In this document: positions 7,864 through 16,089 of the stretch, piece after piece
Layout of the letters: each line of letters begins with the position of its first letter
Position numbering within the stretch: the first letter of the stretch is position 1
Source of the DNA: an uncultured Endomicrobiia bacterium
GTDB lineage: Bacteria; Elusimicrobiota; Endomicrobiia; DTEH01
DNA length: 64,000 nt
Direction of reading: 5' to 3'
Assembly (NCBI GenBank): GCA_937928765.1
Contig: CALFVX010000006.1
Location: 41,549-105,548, forward strand
Notes under the pieces: model-generated
Told to the model about the DNA's origin: nothing
Seen by the model: the letters and a program-made list of their open reading frames with translations, nothing else
Databases searched by the model: none
Made by a program: the position numbers and the translations under genes

Positions 7864-10800
7864 ATGAATAAAAAGATTCTGTGTTTAATAATATTGTTTT
7901 TATCAAATATTATGTTTGCAAAAATTTTAAAAATAAAAGTAATAGATGCAACTAACAATCAACCACTTAGTGATGTTGAAGTTATGGCTGTTGGTTTTAT
8001 TGAAGGTAATGAAGAACCATTATTTCACCTTTGTGATGTTCAAAAAACCGGTGCTTCAGGAGAAGTAGTTTTTAATTCTAATAAACTTGTAGATTTAGAT
8101 CCTGTCAGTGGTTCAGCTGTAGTTTATAAAATAGGTTTTTCAAAAAACAGATATCTACCTACAATAAAACAACAAATTGTTGGAAATTTACTTATAGAAG
8201 TAAAATTTTCTTTTTCAAATAATGAAATAGATTTAACAAATACTCCTTTTGTGATGTTTCCTGCACCACAGAATTTTCAATCAGGCGAGTTAGAATTAGA
8301 TATATTTGGTTCTAATAATCAACCAATAACTTCTTCGTTAATAGGTATACTAGAGTTAAAACATAGCATTACTCAAGAAATAGAAGCATTGAATATATTT
8401 GTTTCAGATGGTAGTAACCCTGTTAATATTCAAAATGTTCCTCCAGCAGAAACAGGGGTTTATAAATTATCAGTTTATGTACCTTCAACAAATGAAGGTG
8501 CAGAAGTAATAGTTTCAACTGCAGTTTATAATGGTAAAAAAACAAAAAATCCTACTCCAATATATCTTGGTTATATAACTAGCACAAGGTCTGATACAAC
8601 ACAGCCATTAAACACACCATCAAATGTTGCATTTGAAGGTATTGTTTTAGATACTTCAAGTAGACCAATTTCAAATTGTTATGTTAAAGTTATAAGTTCG
8701 AACCCTCAGCAATCTTTTATTACTAACACAGATTCTTCAGGAAGATTTTTTGTTCCTTCTTTAGCAGTTATGTCGTCAACTTTCTCTGTTTTAATCTCAA
8801 AATTAGGATATATTGCAAAGTTAGATACAAACAATTATTTAGGATATTATTATGACGGTATAAATCGTGTTGTTTTACCAAAATATTTTCTTGAAGAAGC
8901 AAATGGTGTAGTAAAAGGTAAGATATGGATTAAAAAACCATCAGATCCCACAAATATGAGCAAGGGATTTCCTGATTTAAAGGTTGTTTTGATTCCAGAA
9001 AATTATATGTTGTGGCAAGGACCTTATGTCTCAAAAGATGCAAGCGGATTTTATACTACAGTTTCTGGAGGTAATGGATTGTTTGAAATTAAAGGTGTAT
9101 CTCCAGGACAGTATAATTTGTTAATATTACATCCGCTTTTAGCTAAAAATACATCTTATTGGAAAGGAAGTGGTGAAGCAGATCCTAAACAAATATGGAA
9201 TTATAGCTATGAGTATAATTTAGGAGAAAATCAAAAATTAGAAGTAAGTGGTTCAGGTTATCGTATAGGAGATGATCTAAGAATTGTTATTACTTCTGAT
9301 ACAATGAAATTAAAGGTGTTTAATGTTAATGGTAGTACTGTTGATTTTGATTATTCTTGGAATGATGAAAAAATACATATTTATTTAAATATAGATGTTT
9401 CATCTAACGCTGTTATAAAAGGAAATTTTTATTTCCCAACAACTGTAAGTATACCAGAAGAAGATGCAATAAAAGTTATTGCATATCCATTTAACCCACT
9501 TACAAGAAATTTTCTTGATTGGTCTTCTGAAGGTACAATATTTTTTGCAGACCCAAATGGTCTTTGGGGAGATGGTAATCATAAACCAATTTATATTGAA
9601 GTTTCGACTGGCAGTTATTATGTAGAGGTAAAATCTAGCAAATGGGTGCCAGTAAAAAATTATAACCCTGTAGTTATAGTTTCTACACCTGCTAGTGTGG
9701 TAACTCTTCCAGATATATATCTTACTAAGGGTGGTAGAATTGAAGGTAAAATTAAACTTCCTGATGGTAGTTATTTCCAATCAAGAAAATTTCCTGATGG
9801 TAGTTGGTTGGAAGGAGAGATAGAAATTAGAGGCGTAAATGTTGATTTTAATAAACATTTTAGGATGGATGAATACTTACCAGAGCCTACAAAATTTGAG
9901 TTTGATATTTTACCACCTGGAATGTATAATCTTATAGTGAGAATAAATAAAGGTTTACCACAAGAAAAAAATGTTAAAGAATTTTATCCAGCCTCTGTAG
10001 TATCAAATGTTAGGGTTTATCCTGAGCAGACAACATATGTAGAAGCAGTGGTTAAAGATGGTGTTATGTGTGAAGCTTTATCTCCTATACCACCTGATAA
10101 ACCTGAAGTAGATTATTCAAAAAAAGCAGCAAAAGATCTACCACCTAATTATGGTATTGTAGGTTTTCCAACAGATATTCCGCTTAAAGGACAAACTTTG
10201 CAATATGTAATTAACAATCAGGGAGTTTTAGAAAATGTTCAGATTCCAGTTTTATATTTTGATAAAACAACCAAAACTTGGCCTCCAAAAAAAATTCTTA
10301 CTGGAAAGTATAATTTTTATTTAGTTCTTATAAGATTTTTTGGTACTGAAATTGATAAAAATTCAGGACCAGATGAGTATATTACAGTTTTAAGTAAAGC
10401 AGAAAATGTTGAGATAAAAACAGAAGATCTTATTAAAGAAAGTACTTTTCAAATATATATGGGTGCAGGAGTTATGGGATCAGGCGTTATTACTGGAAGA
10501 ATAAAAGGTAATATGATGTTAACTTTACAAGATAGCCAAAAAATTAGAAATAATTTTAGAGAATTTCTTGAGTATATTCCTACTTTAATGATTTATGATA
10601 TGGATGGCAACTGGCGAGGTTATTCTGCAGCAAGACCTAAACTTGAAGATTTGTCTAAATGGGAGGTTGCTATTAATAACGGTGATGTTCAGATAATAAA
10701 CAATATGATAAATAGTGATGATGAAAATATTGCTTCACATATATATTATTACATAGACAACTTGCCTTTAGGTAAATATGTTGTTGTTTGTGAAACAAAA

Positions 10801-12675
10801 AATTATCCTATAGTGACAAAAGTTGTAGAAATTTCTACAGGTATAACAAAACTAGATATAGATTTTGATAAAGATGCTACTTTAGGGTTAAAGTTAACAG
10901 GTTATATTAAAGATGAAGATGGAAATCCGATACCTAATGCTAATGTTGTTATAACACATAGATTAACTAAAAAGAAAACTACTACAGATCAAGATGGTAA
11001 ATTTGAAATTTTTGGTTTACCTCAAGGAATTATGAAAGTTGATGTTTTAAAAGATGGATATGCAATTGCTGGCGAAAAAATTTCTTTAGGTAGAGAAGAT
11101 AAAGAAGTGAATATAAAACTTAAAAAAGCAGGTGGTAAAATTTTAGGTAAAGTTTATATTCGTGAAAGTAATTGGAGTAGGAAAAATATTTATTCAGGTG
11201 CTAAGATTGTTGCTTATAACGAAACAGAAAATGTTTTAAATCCTGCTAAATATCTTCCTTCTGTGGTGGTTAAATCGCAGGATGACGGTAGATATATTAT
11301 ACCAGATGTTATAGTAGGTAATACTTATTATGTTTATGCTTTTGTTCCAGAAAGGCCTGTATATTATAGATTAGTTTATGTTAGTACAGATACGGTTTCA
11401 AATATAGATTTTGATATAAAACCTTCGACACCAACTTTGAAAGTGACAATGAAAAGAACAGGAAATCCTTATGTTTTCAGGTTTATTATAGAATCTCCAA
11501 GACCTTTAGCAAATGTTCCAGAATGTTATTATTCAGAGGGAAGTTATTTTAATCCTGATAAAAAAATTCGTGCTTTACCCTCCAAAGGTGCTAAAAATAC
11601 ATTTAATCTTGATATTGAAATACCAAGAAATAGTAATGAAGAAAATTACACACTTTATATAAAAGCTCAGTATGGTGTTAAAGAATATATTACAGAAACA
11701 ATTACTTTTAGTCAAAAATCAATGATAGACACTAAAAAAGAAATTTCAGAAGAACTTGCAGAAGGCGGTTCTTTATTAATTGATGACGAACGATCTGATA
11801 ATACAGAAGCGCAGATTGATCCAGGAACTTTTACACCTGAAGAATTTGCTTCTATGCCAATAGGCGGATTTTTATCTTCTTTGCCAACTTTAAAAATGAC
11901 AAAAACATCAAAACAGATAATATCTTCTTTTAAAGGGAAATTAGAAGATATTATTGCAAGTGATACTTATGAAATAAATCTTTCTAAAACACAGGTTAAC
12001 AAATCGTTTTCAATTGCTTTAAGTTATATCAGAGAAAAAGTTTCTGAATCAGAACTTCAGAATTTAAGAATTTACTATTATGACGAAAATGATAAACACA
12101 ACCCATGGAAACCTATTGCAGGGACAGTAACAATTGATCCTCTTACAGCAACAGTGTCAGTAGAAACTGAAACTCTTGAACCAAAAAGTAATACAATTAA
12201 AACAAAAAGTGTTGGGAAATCTGTAATTCGTAATGGTGTTTATGCGTTTAATCCACAAACATCAACAAGTCAAACAGGTATTTTTGCTGTATTTAAAGTA
12301 GATCCATCCTCTGCTGGTGTATATAAAGGTAGCGAATTTAAAATCTATAATTTCCCAAATCCATTTGATTTAAAAGAAAAAAACGTTTATCTTTATGATG
12401 CTGTAGTACAAAATCAAACTACAAAAGGAACTATAATAAAATATTTCTTACCAAAAGGTAAAGATGGTGAATTAAAGTTTTACATTTACAATCTTGCAGG
12501 AGAGCTTGTAAAAATAATAGATGTTGGTGAAAAAACAAGTGGACATTTTTATTATACTGAATGGGACGGAACTAATCAAAAAGGTGAGAAATGTGCATCA
12601 GGAGTATATTTCTTAGTTGCAAAACTTAAAGGTGAGAAATTAAACAAACCATATAAAATAGTAATATTGAAATAA
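7864..12675 (+). CDS. Large secreted multidomain protein with carboxypeptidase-regulatory-like repeats and a T9SS-type C-terminal domain
   Basis: The 1603-residue protein has a signal peptide (1-19). Several carboxypeptidase-regulatory-like Ig-fold repeats follow, for example around residues 20-90, 255-330 and 1015-1085 (DEDGNPIPNANVVIT), with related G-x-I/V-x-G-K/R segments between. The final 110 residues read NFPNPF, then FYIYNLAGELVK, EWDGTNQKG and SGVYFLVAKL. This is the FlgD-Ig/Por-secretion-tail pattern that directs proteins to the type IX translocon. The protein is therefore probably exported across the outer membrane and attached to the surface; its ligand is unknown. It is followed by a PorV-like gene, the known shuttle type for such cargo. 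It has its own promoter with two CRP-type sites, and the start has a poly-G Shine-Dalgarno about 13 nt upstream. Confidence 0.8.
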   Translation: MNKKILCLIILFLSNIMFAKILKIKVIDATNNQPLSDVEVMAVGFIEGNEEPLFHLCDVQKTGASGEVVFNSNKLVDLDPVSGSAVVYKIGFSKNRYLPTIKQQIVGNLLIEVKFSFSNNEIDLTNTPFVMFPAPQNFQSGELELDIFGSNNQPITSSLIGILELKHSITQEIEALNIFVSDGSNPVNIQNVPPAETGVYKLSVYVPSTNEGAEVIVSTAVYNGKKTKNPTPIYLGYITSTRSDTTQPLNTPSNVAFEGIVLDTSSRPISNCYVKVISSNPQQSFITNTDSSGRFFVPSLAVMSSTFSVLISKLGYIAKLDTNNYLGYYYDGINRVVLPKYFLEEANGVVKGKIWIKKPSDPTNMSKGFPDLKVVLIPENYMLWQGPYVSKDASGFYTTVSGGNGLFEIKGVSPGQYNLLILHPLLAKNTSYWKGSGEADPKQIWNYSYEYNLGENQKLEVSGSGYRIGDDLRIVITSDTMKLKVFNVNGSTVDFDYSWNDEKIHIYLNIDVSSNAVIKGNFYFPTTVSIPEEDAIKVIAYPFNPLTRNFLDWSSEGTIFFADPNGLWGDGNHKPIYIEVSTGSYYVEVKSSKWVPVKNYNPVVIVSTPASVVTLPDIYLTKGGRIEGKIKLPDGSYFQSRKFPDGSWLEGEIEIRGVNVDFNKHFRMDEYLPEPTKFEFDILPPGMYNLIVRINKGLPQEKNVKEFYPASVVSNVRVYPEQTTYVEAVVKDGVMCEALSPIPPDKPEVDYSKKAAKDLPPNYGIVGFPTDIPLKGQTLQYVINNQGVLENVQIPVLYFDKTTKTWPPKKILTGKYNFYLVLIRFFGTEIDKNSGPDEYITVLSKAENVEIKTEDLIKESTFQIYMGAGVMGSGVITGRIKGNMMLTLQDSQKIRNNFREFLEYIPTLMIYDMDGNWRGYSAARPKLEDLSKWEVAINNGDVQIINNMINSDDENIASHIYYYIDNLPLGKYVVVCETKNYPIVTKVVEISTGITKLDIDFDKDATLGLKLTGYIKDEDGNPIPNANVVITHRLTKKKTTTDQDGKFEIFGLPQGIMKVDVLKDGYAIAGEKISLGREDKEVNIKLKKAGGKILGKVYIRESNWSRKNIYSGAKIVAYNETENVLNPAKYLPSVVVKSQDDGRYIIPDVIVGNTYYVYAFVPERPVYYRLVYVSTDTVSNIDFDIKPSTPTLKVTMKRTGNPYVFRFIIESPRPLANVPECYYSEGSYFNPDKKIRALPSKGAKNTFNLDIEIPRNSNEENYTLYIKAQYGVKEYITETITFSQKSMIDTKKEISEELAEGGSLLIDDERSDNTEAQIDPGTFTPEEFASMPIGGFLSSLPTLKMTKTSKQIISSFKGKLEDIIASDTYEINLSKTQVNKSFSIALSYIREKVSESELQNLRIYYYDENDKHNPWKPIAGTVTIDPLTATVSVETETLEPKSNTIKTKSVGKSVIRNGVYAFNPQTSTSQTGIFAVFKVDPSSAGVYKGSEFKIYNFPNPFDLKEKNVYLYDAVVQNQTTKGTIIKYFLPKGKDGELKFYIYNLAGELVKIIDVGEKTSGHFYYTEWDGTNQKGEKCASGVYFLVAKLKGEKLNKPYKIVILK

Positions 12676-12740
12676 TCTATAATATAGATTTTTTATTTTA
12701 GTTTTGAAAAATTAAAATAAAAGGAGGTTAAAAAGTTATT

Positions 12741-13682
12741 ATGAAAAAAAATTATTTTATATTTTTGATTTTTACATTTCAATTTTTAGTTTCTAATTTA
12801 TTTTCTGGTGTAGGAACTACTACTGCACAGTTTTTAAAGATTGTTCCTTCAGCAAGAGCTGCTGCTATGGCAGGAAGTTTTGCTGCAATAAGTGATGATG
12901 TTTATTCGATACATTTTAATCCTTCTGGACTTTCAGAATTGCAAAAAACTCAGGTTGCTTTCACATATTTAAAATATTTTGCAGATGTTAATTACGGATT
13001 TCTTGGTTATGCAACACCTAATACAAAATTTGGCAGTATAGGATTTGGATTAACATATTTAATTGTTGATAATATAGAAGCACGCACTGCAATTGAACAA
13101 TCAAGCGGATTTAACGAACCCGAACGATATTTCAACGCTAAAGATCAATCATTTATTTTTTCTTATGCGAAAAGAAATTCATTTCCAAATTTGTTAGAAG
13201 GAGTTAATTTAGGAGGTAATCTACGCTTGATACAATCAGAAATTGATCAGGTTGTTGGTTATACTTTGAGTTTAGATTTAGCTGCAATGTATTCTCCTTT
13301 AGAAAAAATAAAAACAGCACTGGTTATACAAAACATTTCTTTTGGTATGAAATTTAGAGAAGAAACTGATCTTTTACCTTTAGATATTAAATTTGCTTTT
13401 TTGTATAAACCAATTGAAAAACTTAATCTTGTTTGTGATATCGACGAATATATAATTGATACAAAATTTTATGTTTCTTTTGGAGTAGAATATTGGGTTA
13501 TAAAAAATCTTGCTTTAAGAAGTGGCTATAGGTTTGGTTATGACAGCGAATCTTTAGGCAAAATAGCAGGATTTTCTTGTGGTTTAGGATTTTGTATATG
13601 GAATATAAATTTGGACTATGCATTTGTCCCTTTTGGTATATTAGGTGATACACACAGAGTGAGTATTATAATCAAATTGTAA
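12741..13682 (+). CDS. PorV/PorQ-family (UPF0164-like) outer-membrane protein
   Basis: After a signal peptide (1-22) the protein has the family signature: VPSARAAAMAGSFAA, then ISDDVYSIHFNPSGLSEL. Repeated amphipathic strands follow, and the C-terminus is the typical GDTHRVSIIIKL. At 313 residues it has normal length for the family. In T9SS, PorV binds cargo C-terminal domains and carries them from SprA to the attachment complex. Its position directly behind a cargo with such a tail (65 nt, good AAAGGAGG) supports that role. The family is clear; the transport role is inferred from context. Confidence 0.82.
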   Translation: MKKNYFIFLIFTFQFLVSNLFSGVGTTTAQFLKIVPSARAAAMAGSFAAISDDVYSIHFNPSGLSELQKTQVAFTYLKYFADVNYGFLGYATPNTKFGSIGFGLTYLIVDNIEARTAIEQSSGFNEPERYFNAKDQSFIFSYAKRNSFPNLLEGVNLGGNLRLIQSEIDQVVGYTLSLDLAAMYSPLEKIKTALVIQNISFGMKFREETDLLPLDIKFAFLYKPIEKLNLVCDIDEYIIDTKFYVSFGVEYWVIKNLALRSGYRFGYDSESLGKIAGFSCGLGFCIWNINLDYAFVPFGILGDTHRVSIIIKL

Positions 13683-13837
13683 ATTTATACTATTGTAAAA
13701 TTTTGAAAAATCTTAGATACACATTAGTGTGGTATTAAAATTTTATTATTCTTACCCAAAAAATTATTCTTCAATATTGAAAAGAAAGCTAATAATATTG
13801 TAAAAAATTAAAAAAATTTCTTTGGAGGAATAATATT

Positions 13838-14182
13838 ATGTCAAAAATAAAAGAAGAAATAGAAAAAATAAATAAAGAAATTCACAAAGTAATACTTTCT
13901 TCAAAATATGATAAATACAAAATAGTTCCATATATAGCACGATGGGCCGCAGAACTAAAATATAAAGAAGAATATAAAGATTTACTTGATAGTGAGAGAA
14001 TAAATATAGCAATAAATGATGTTTTAACAGGAAAAGTTTCTATTGAAGATATTAAAAAATTACCTCCCCTAGAAACAAGAAAGAAGCTAAGTATCTTGCA
14101 AAATGTCATAGCTGATAGTAGCGAAACAAAAGAAACTGAAAAAGACACTTCTTCAAAATCTTCTAAAAAAAATAAAAAATGA
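13838..14182 (+). CDS. rpoZ: Probable RNA polymerase omega subunit
   Basis: This 114-residue protein has KYKIVPYIARWAAEL followed by RINIAINDVLTGKVSIED. The pattern resembles omega, where a helix with paired Ala/Arg residues is followed by a VTIALEEIAAGKI-like segment. The Lys/Ser-rich tail is disordered. It sits directly before coaBC, and rpoZ-coaBC-priA is a widely conserved gene order, which strengthens a weak sequence match. It overlaps the next gene by 4 nt (ATGA). A strong TTTGGAGGA precedes the ATG. Omega promotes assembly and stability of RNA polymerase. Confidence 0.72.
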   Translation: MSKIKEEIEKINKEIHKVILSSKYDKYKIVPYIARWAAELKYKEEYKDLLDSERINIAINDVLTGKVSIEDIKKLPPLETRKKLSILQNVIADSSETKETEKDTSSKSSKKNKK

Positions 14183-14724
14183 GTAAAAACATTCTTTTAG
14201 GGTTAACTGCTGGTATTGCAATATACAAAGTATGTGAACTAATAAGGATCTTAAGAAAAAAAGGATATAACATAAAGTGTATAATGACAAAAGATGCTAC
14301 AAAACTTATCTCTGCTTTACTTATTGAAGAATTATCTGGCAGTCAAGTTTATGTTGATATGTTTGAAAAATATGATTATTCTACGATACATACATCGTTG
14401 TCAGAATGGTCTGATTTAGTTTTAGTTGTTCCATGTAGTTGTAATACTATAGCAAAACTTTCTTGTGGTAAGACAGAAGATTTGTTGACATGCACGATTT
14501 ATGCTTGTGATCTTAAGAAGACAAAAGTTGTACTTTGTCCTTCAATGAACACTAATATGTGGTCACATCCTATAACAAAAAAAAATATTAAGTTGTTAGA
14601 GGAGATAGGATACAAAATTATCCAGCCTGAAAGTGGGGAATTGTTATGTGGTAAATCTGGTGTAGGAAGGTTGCCTGAAATAAAAAAAATTGTCTCTTAT
14701 ATTGAAAAGATGTTGAAGAAATAA
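14179..14724 (+). CDS. coaC: Phosphopantothenoylcysteine decarboxylase (CoaC half of CoaBC)
   Basis: This is the FMN-dependent HFCD-type flavoprotein domain that decarboxylates phosphopantothenoylcysteine in coenzyme A synthesis. GLTAGIAIYKVCELIRIL opens the Rossmann fold, PSMNTNMW is the conserved substrate-binding motif, and SGELLCGKSGVGRLPE carries the flexible-lid cysteine region. The usual bifunctional CoaBC is about 400 residues; here the two halves are separate open frames. The coaB half is in the same reading frame, separated only by TAA plus one codon (see findings). It is coupled to the rpoZ-like gene by a 4-nt overlap. Confidence 0.9.
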   Translation: MSKNILLGLTAGIAIYKVCELIRILRKKGYNIKCIMTKDATKLISALLIEELSGSQVYVDMFEKYDYSTIHTSLSEWSDLVLVVPCSCNTIAKLSCGKTEDLLTCTIYACDLKKTKVVLCPSMNTNMWSHPITKKNIKLLEEIGYKIIQPESGELLCGKSGVGRLPEIKKIVSYIEKMLKK

Positions 14725-14727
14725 AAG

Positions 14728-15384
14728 ATGCATAAACACACTAAAACAGTTCTCATTACTGCAGGTCCTACCAGAGAGTTTATAGATCCTGTAAGATACA
14801 TTTCAAACCTGTCTTCGGGTAAGCTCGGGTATATAATTGCAGAAGAGTTTGTTTCTTTAGGATATAGAGTTATTTTAGTAAGTGGACCAGTATGTGTTAA
14901 AACTTACAAAAAAATAAAAATTTTAAAAACGACTACTTCAGATGAAATGTTTTACAAGGTAAAAAAGTATTTTGACAAATCAGATATTTTTGTTTCAGTT
15001 GCAGCAGTGTGCGATTATAAATCTAAATTTGTTTATAAACAAAAGATTAAAAAATCTAAAAATTTTAATTTAAAATTGATACCTACAAAAGATATTCTAA
15101 AATATTTCGGTAATAAAAAAAAAGATGGACAAATAGTTGTAGGGTTTGCTCTTGAAACTGACAAAAAAAATTTTTTTAAATATGCTATTAAAAAACTTAA
15201 AGAGAAAAATCTTGATTTTATAGTTTTAAATTCGTCTGAAACATTTAATAGTGAATATATAAAACCAACTATTATTTTTAAAAATACTAAAAAAATATTT
15301 TTTAAAAAAATTAAGAAAAAAAAGTTTGCAAAAATTTTAGTGTCAATAATAAAAGAATATGAACAAAATAAAAGCATTACTTAG
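14728..15384 (+). CDS. coaB: Phosphopantothenate-cysteine ligase (CoaB half of CoaBC)
   Basis: CoaB ligates cysteine to 4'-phosphopantothenate using CTP. The sequence has ITAGPTREFIDPVRYISN followed by SSGKLG, the nucleotide-binding and dimer motif, then VSVAAVCDY and later VGFALETD and NLDFIVLN; these are all CoaB landmarks. It starts 3 nt after the coaC stop, in frame, without a strong Shine-Dalgarno, so translation probably depends on re-initiation. The C-terminus is Lys-rich and overlaps the next gene by 26 nt. Confidence 0.88.
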   Translation: MHKHTKTVLITAGPTREFIDPVRYISNLSSGKLGYIIAEEFVSLGYRVILVSGPVCVKTYKKIKILKTTTSDEMFYKVKKYFDKSDIFVSVAAVCDYKSKFVYKQKIKKSKNFNLKLIPTKDILKYFGNKKKDGQIVVGFALETDKKNFFKYAIKKLKEKNLDFIVLNSSETFNSEYIKPTIIFKNTKKIFFKKIKKKKFAKILVSIIKEYEQNKSIT

Positions 15385-16057
15385 ATTACATAAAGAAGTT
15401 TATAATATAGATGGATTATACTTAGAAATTTTCAAAAATGTAAGTGTAAAAGATAATATTAAAGAAAACAATAAGCAATCTTCATTGAATATTCTAAAAG
15501 AAAAAATAAAAAATTGTAAAAATTGTCCTCTATGGGAAACACGAACTAACACTGTTTTTGGTGAAGGTAATATAAATGCTAAAATTATGTTTGTAGGTGA
15601 AGGTCCTGGATATGAAGAAGATAAACAAGGCAAACCTTTTGTAGGACCTGCAGGTGAGCTGTTGACAAAAATAATTAATGCTATGAGTATGAAGAGAGAA
15701 GATATATATATAACAAATATTGTAAAATGTCATCCTTTAAGAATCCCGGATCCTAAATTAAGAAATAACGATCGGCCTCCTAATGATGAAGAAATTTCAA
15801 AATGTATTAGTTATTTAGAGAAACAAATAGAAATAGTTATGCCTGAAATAATTTGTTGTTTAGGAGCAACTGCTACAAAGATTTTAACAAAAAATGACTT
15901 GCGAATATCAGAGTTAAGAGGAAAAATTTTTGATTATTATGCAAACAATAAAATTAAAGTTTTGCCAACATATCATCCAGCTGCACTGTTAAGAAATCCT
16001 TCCTTAAAACCGCTTGTATGGAAAGATATGCAGTTGATAATGAAATTGATAAGCTAA
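15359..16057 (+). CDS. Family 4 (Fe-S) uracil-DNA glycosylase
   Basis: The enzyme removes uracil from DNA as the first step of base excision repair. The N-terminal CKNCPL and the later Cys in IVKCHP and SKCISYL supply the four cysteines of the [4Fe-4S] cluster. [20 protein letters not shown] is the active-site and uracil-binding segment, and [12 protein letters not shown] is the C-terminal motif. There are about 45 extra residues before the cluster cysteines. The start overlaps coaB by 26 nt; a downstream start cannot be excluded but no better signal is visible. The gene belongs to the rpoZ-coaBC-priA run. Confidence 0.9.
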   Translation: MNKIKALLRLHKEVYNIDGLYLEIFKNVSVKDNIKENNKQSSLNILKEKIKNCKNCPLWETRTNTVFGEGNINAKIMFVGEGPGYEEDKQGKPFVGPAGELLTKIINAMSMKREDIYITNIVKCHPLRIPDPKLRNNDRPPNDEEISKCISYLEKQIEIVMPEIICCLGATATKILTKNDLRISELRGKIFDYYANNKIKVLPTYHPAALLRNPSLKPLVWKDMQLIMKLIS

Positions 16058-16089
16058 TATTAATTTAATAATTCAAATTTTTATTCTAT

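Noticed and set aside
9400-9780. Minus-strand 126-aa ORF
   Set aside because: It lies inside the 1603-residue cargo gene, has no ribosome binding site or recognisable motif, and is a frame shadow.
13719-13730. ACAC-ATTA-GTGT palindrome before the rpoZ-like gene as another CRP-type site
   Set aside because: Half-sites and spacing do not match TGTGA-N6-TCACA, and no promoter follows at the common distance.
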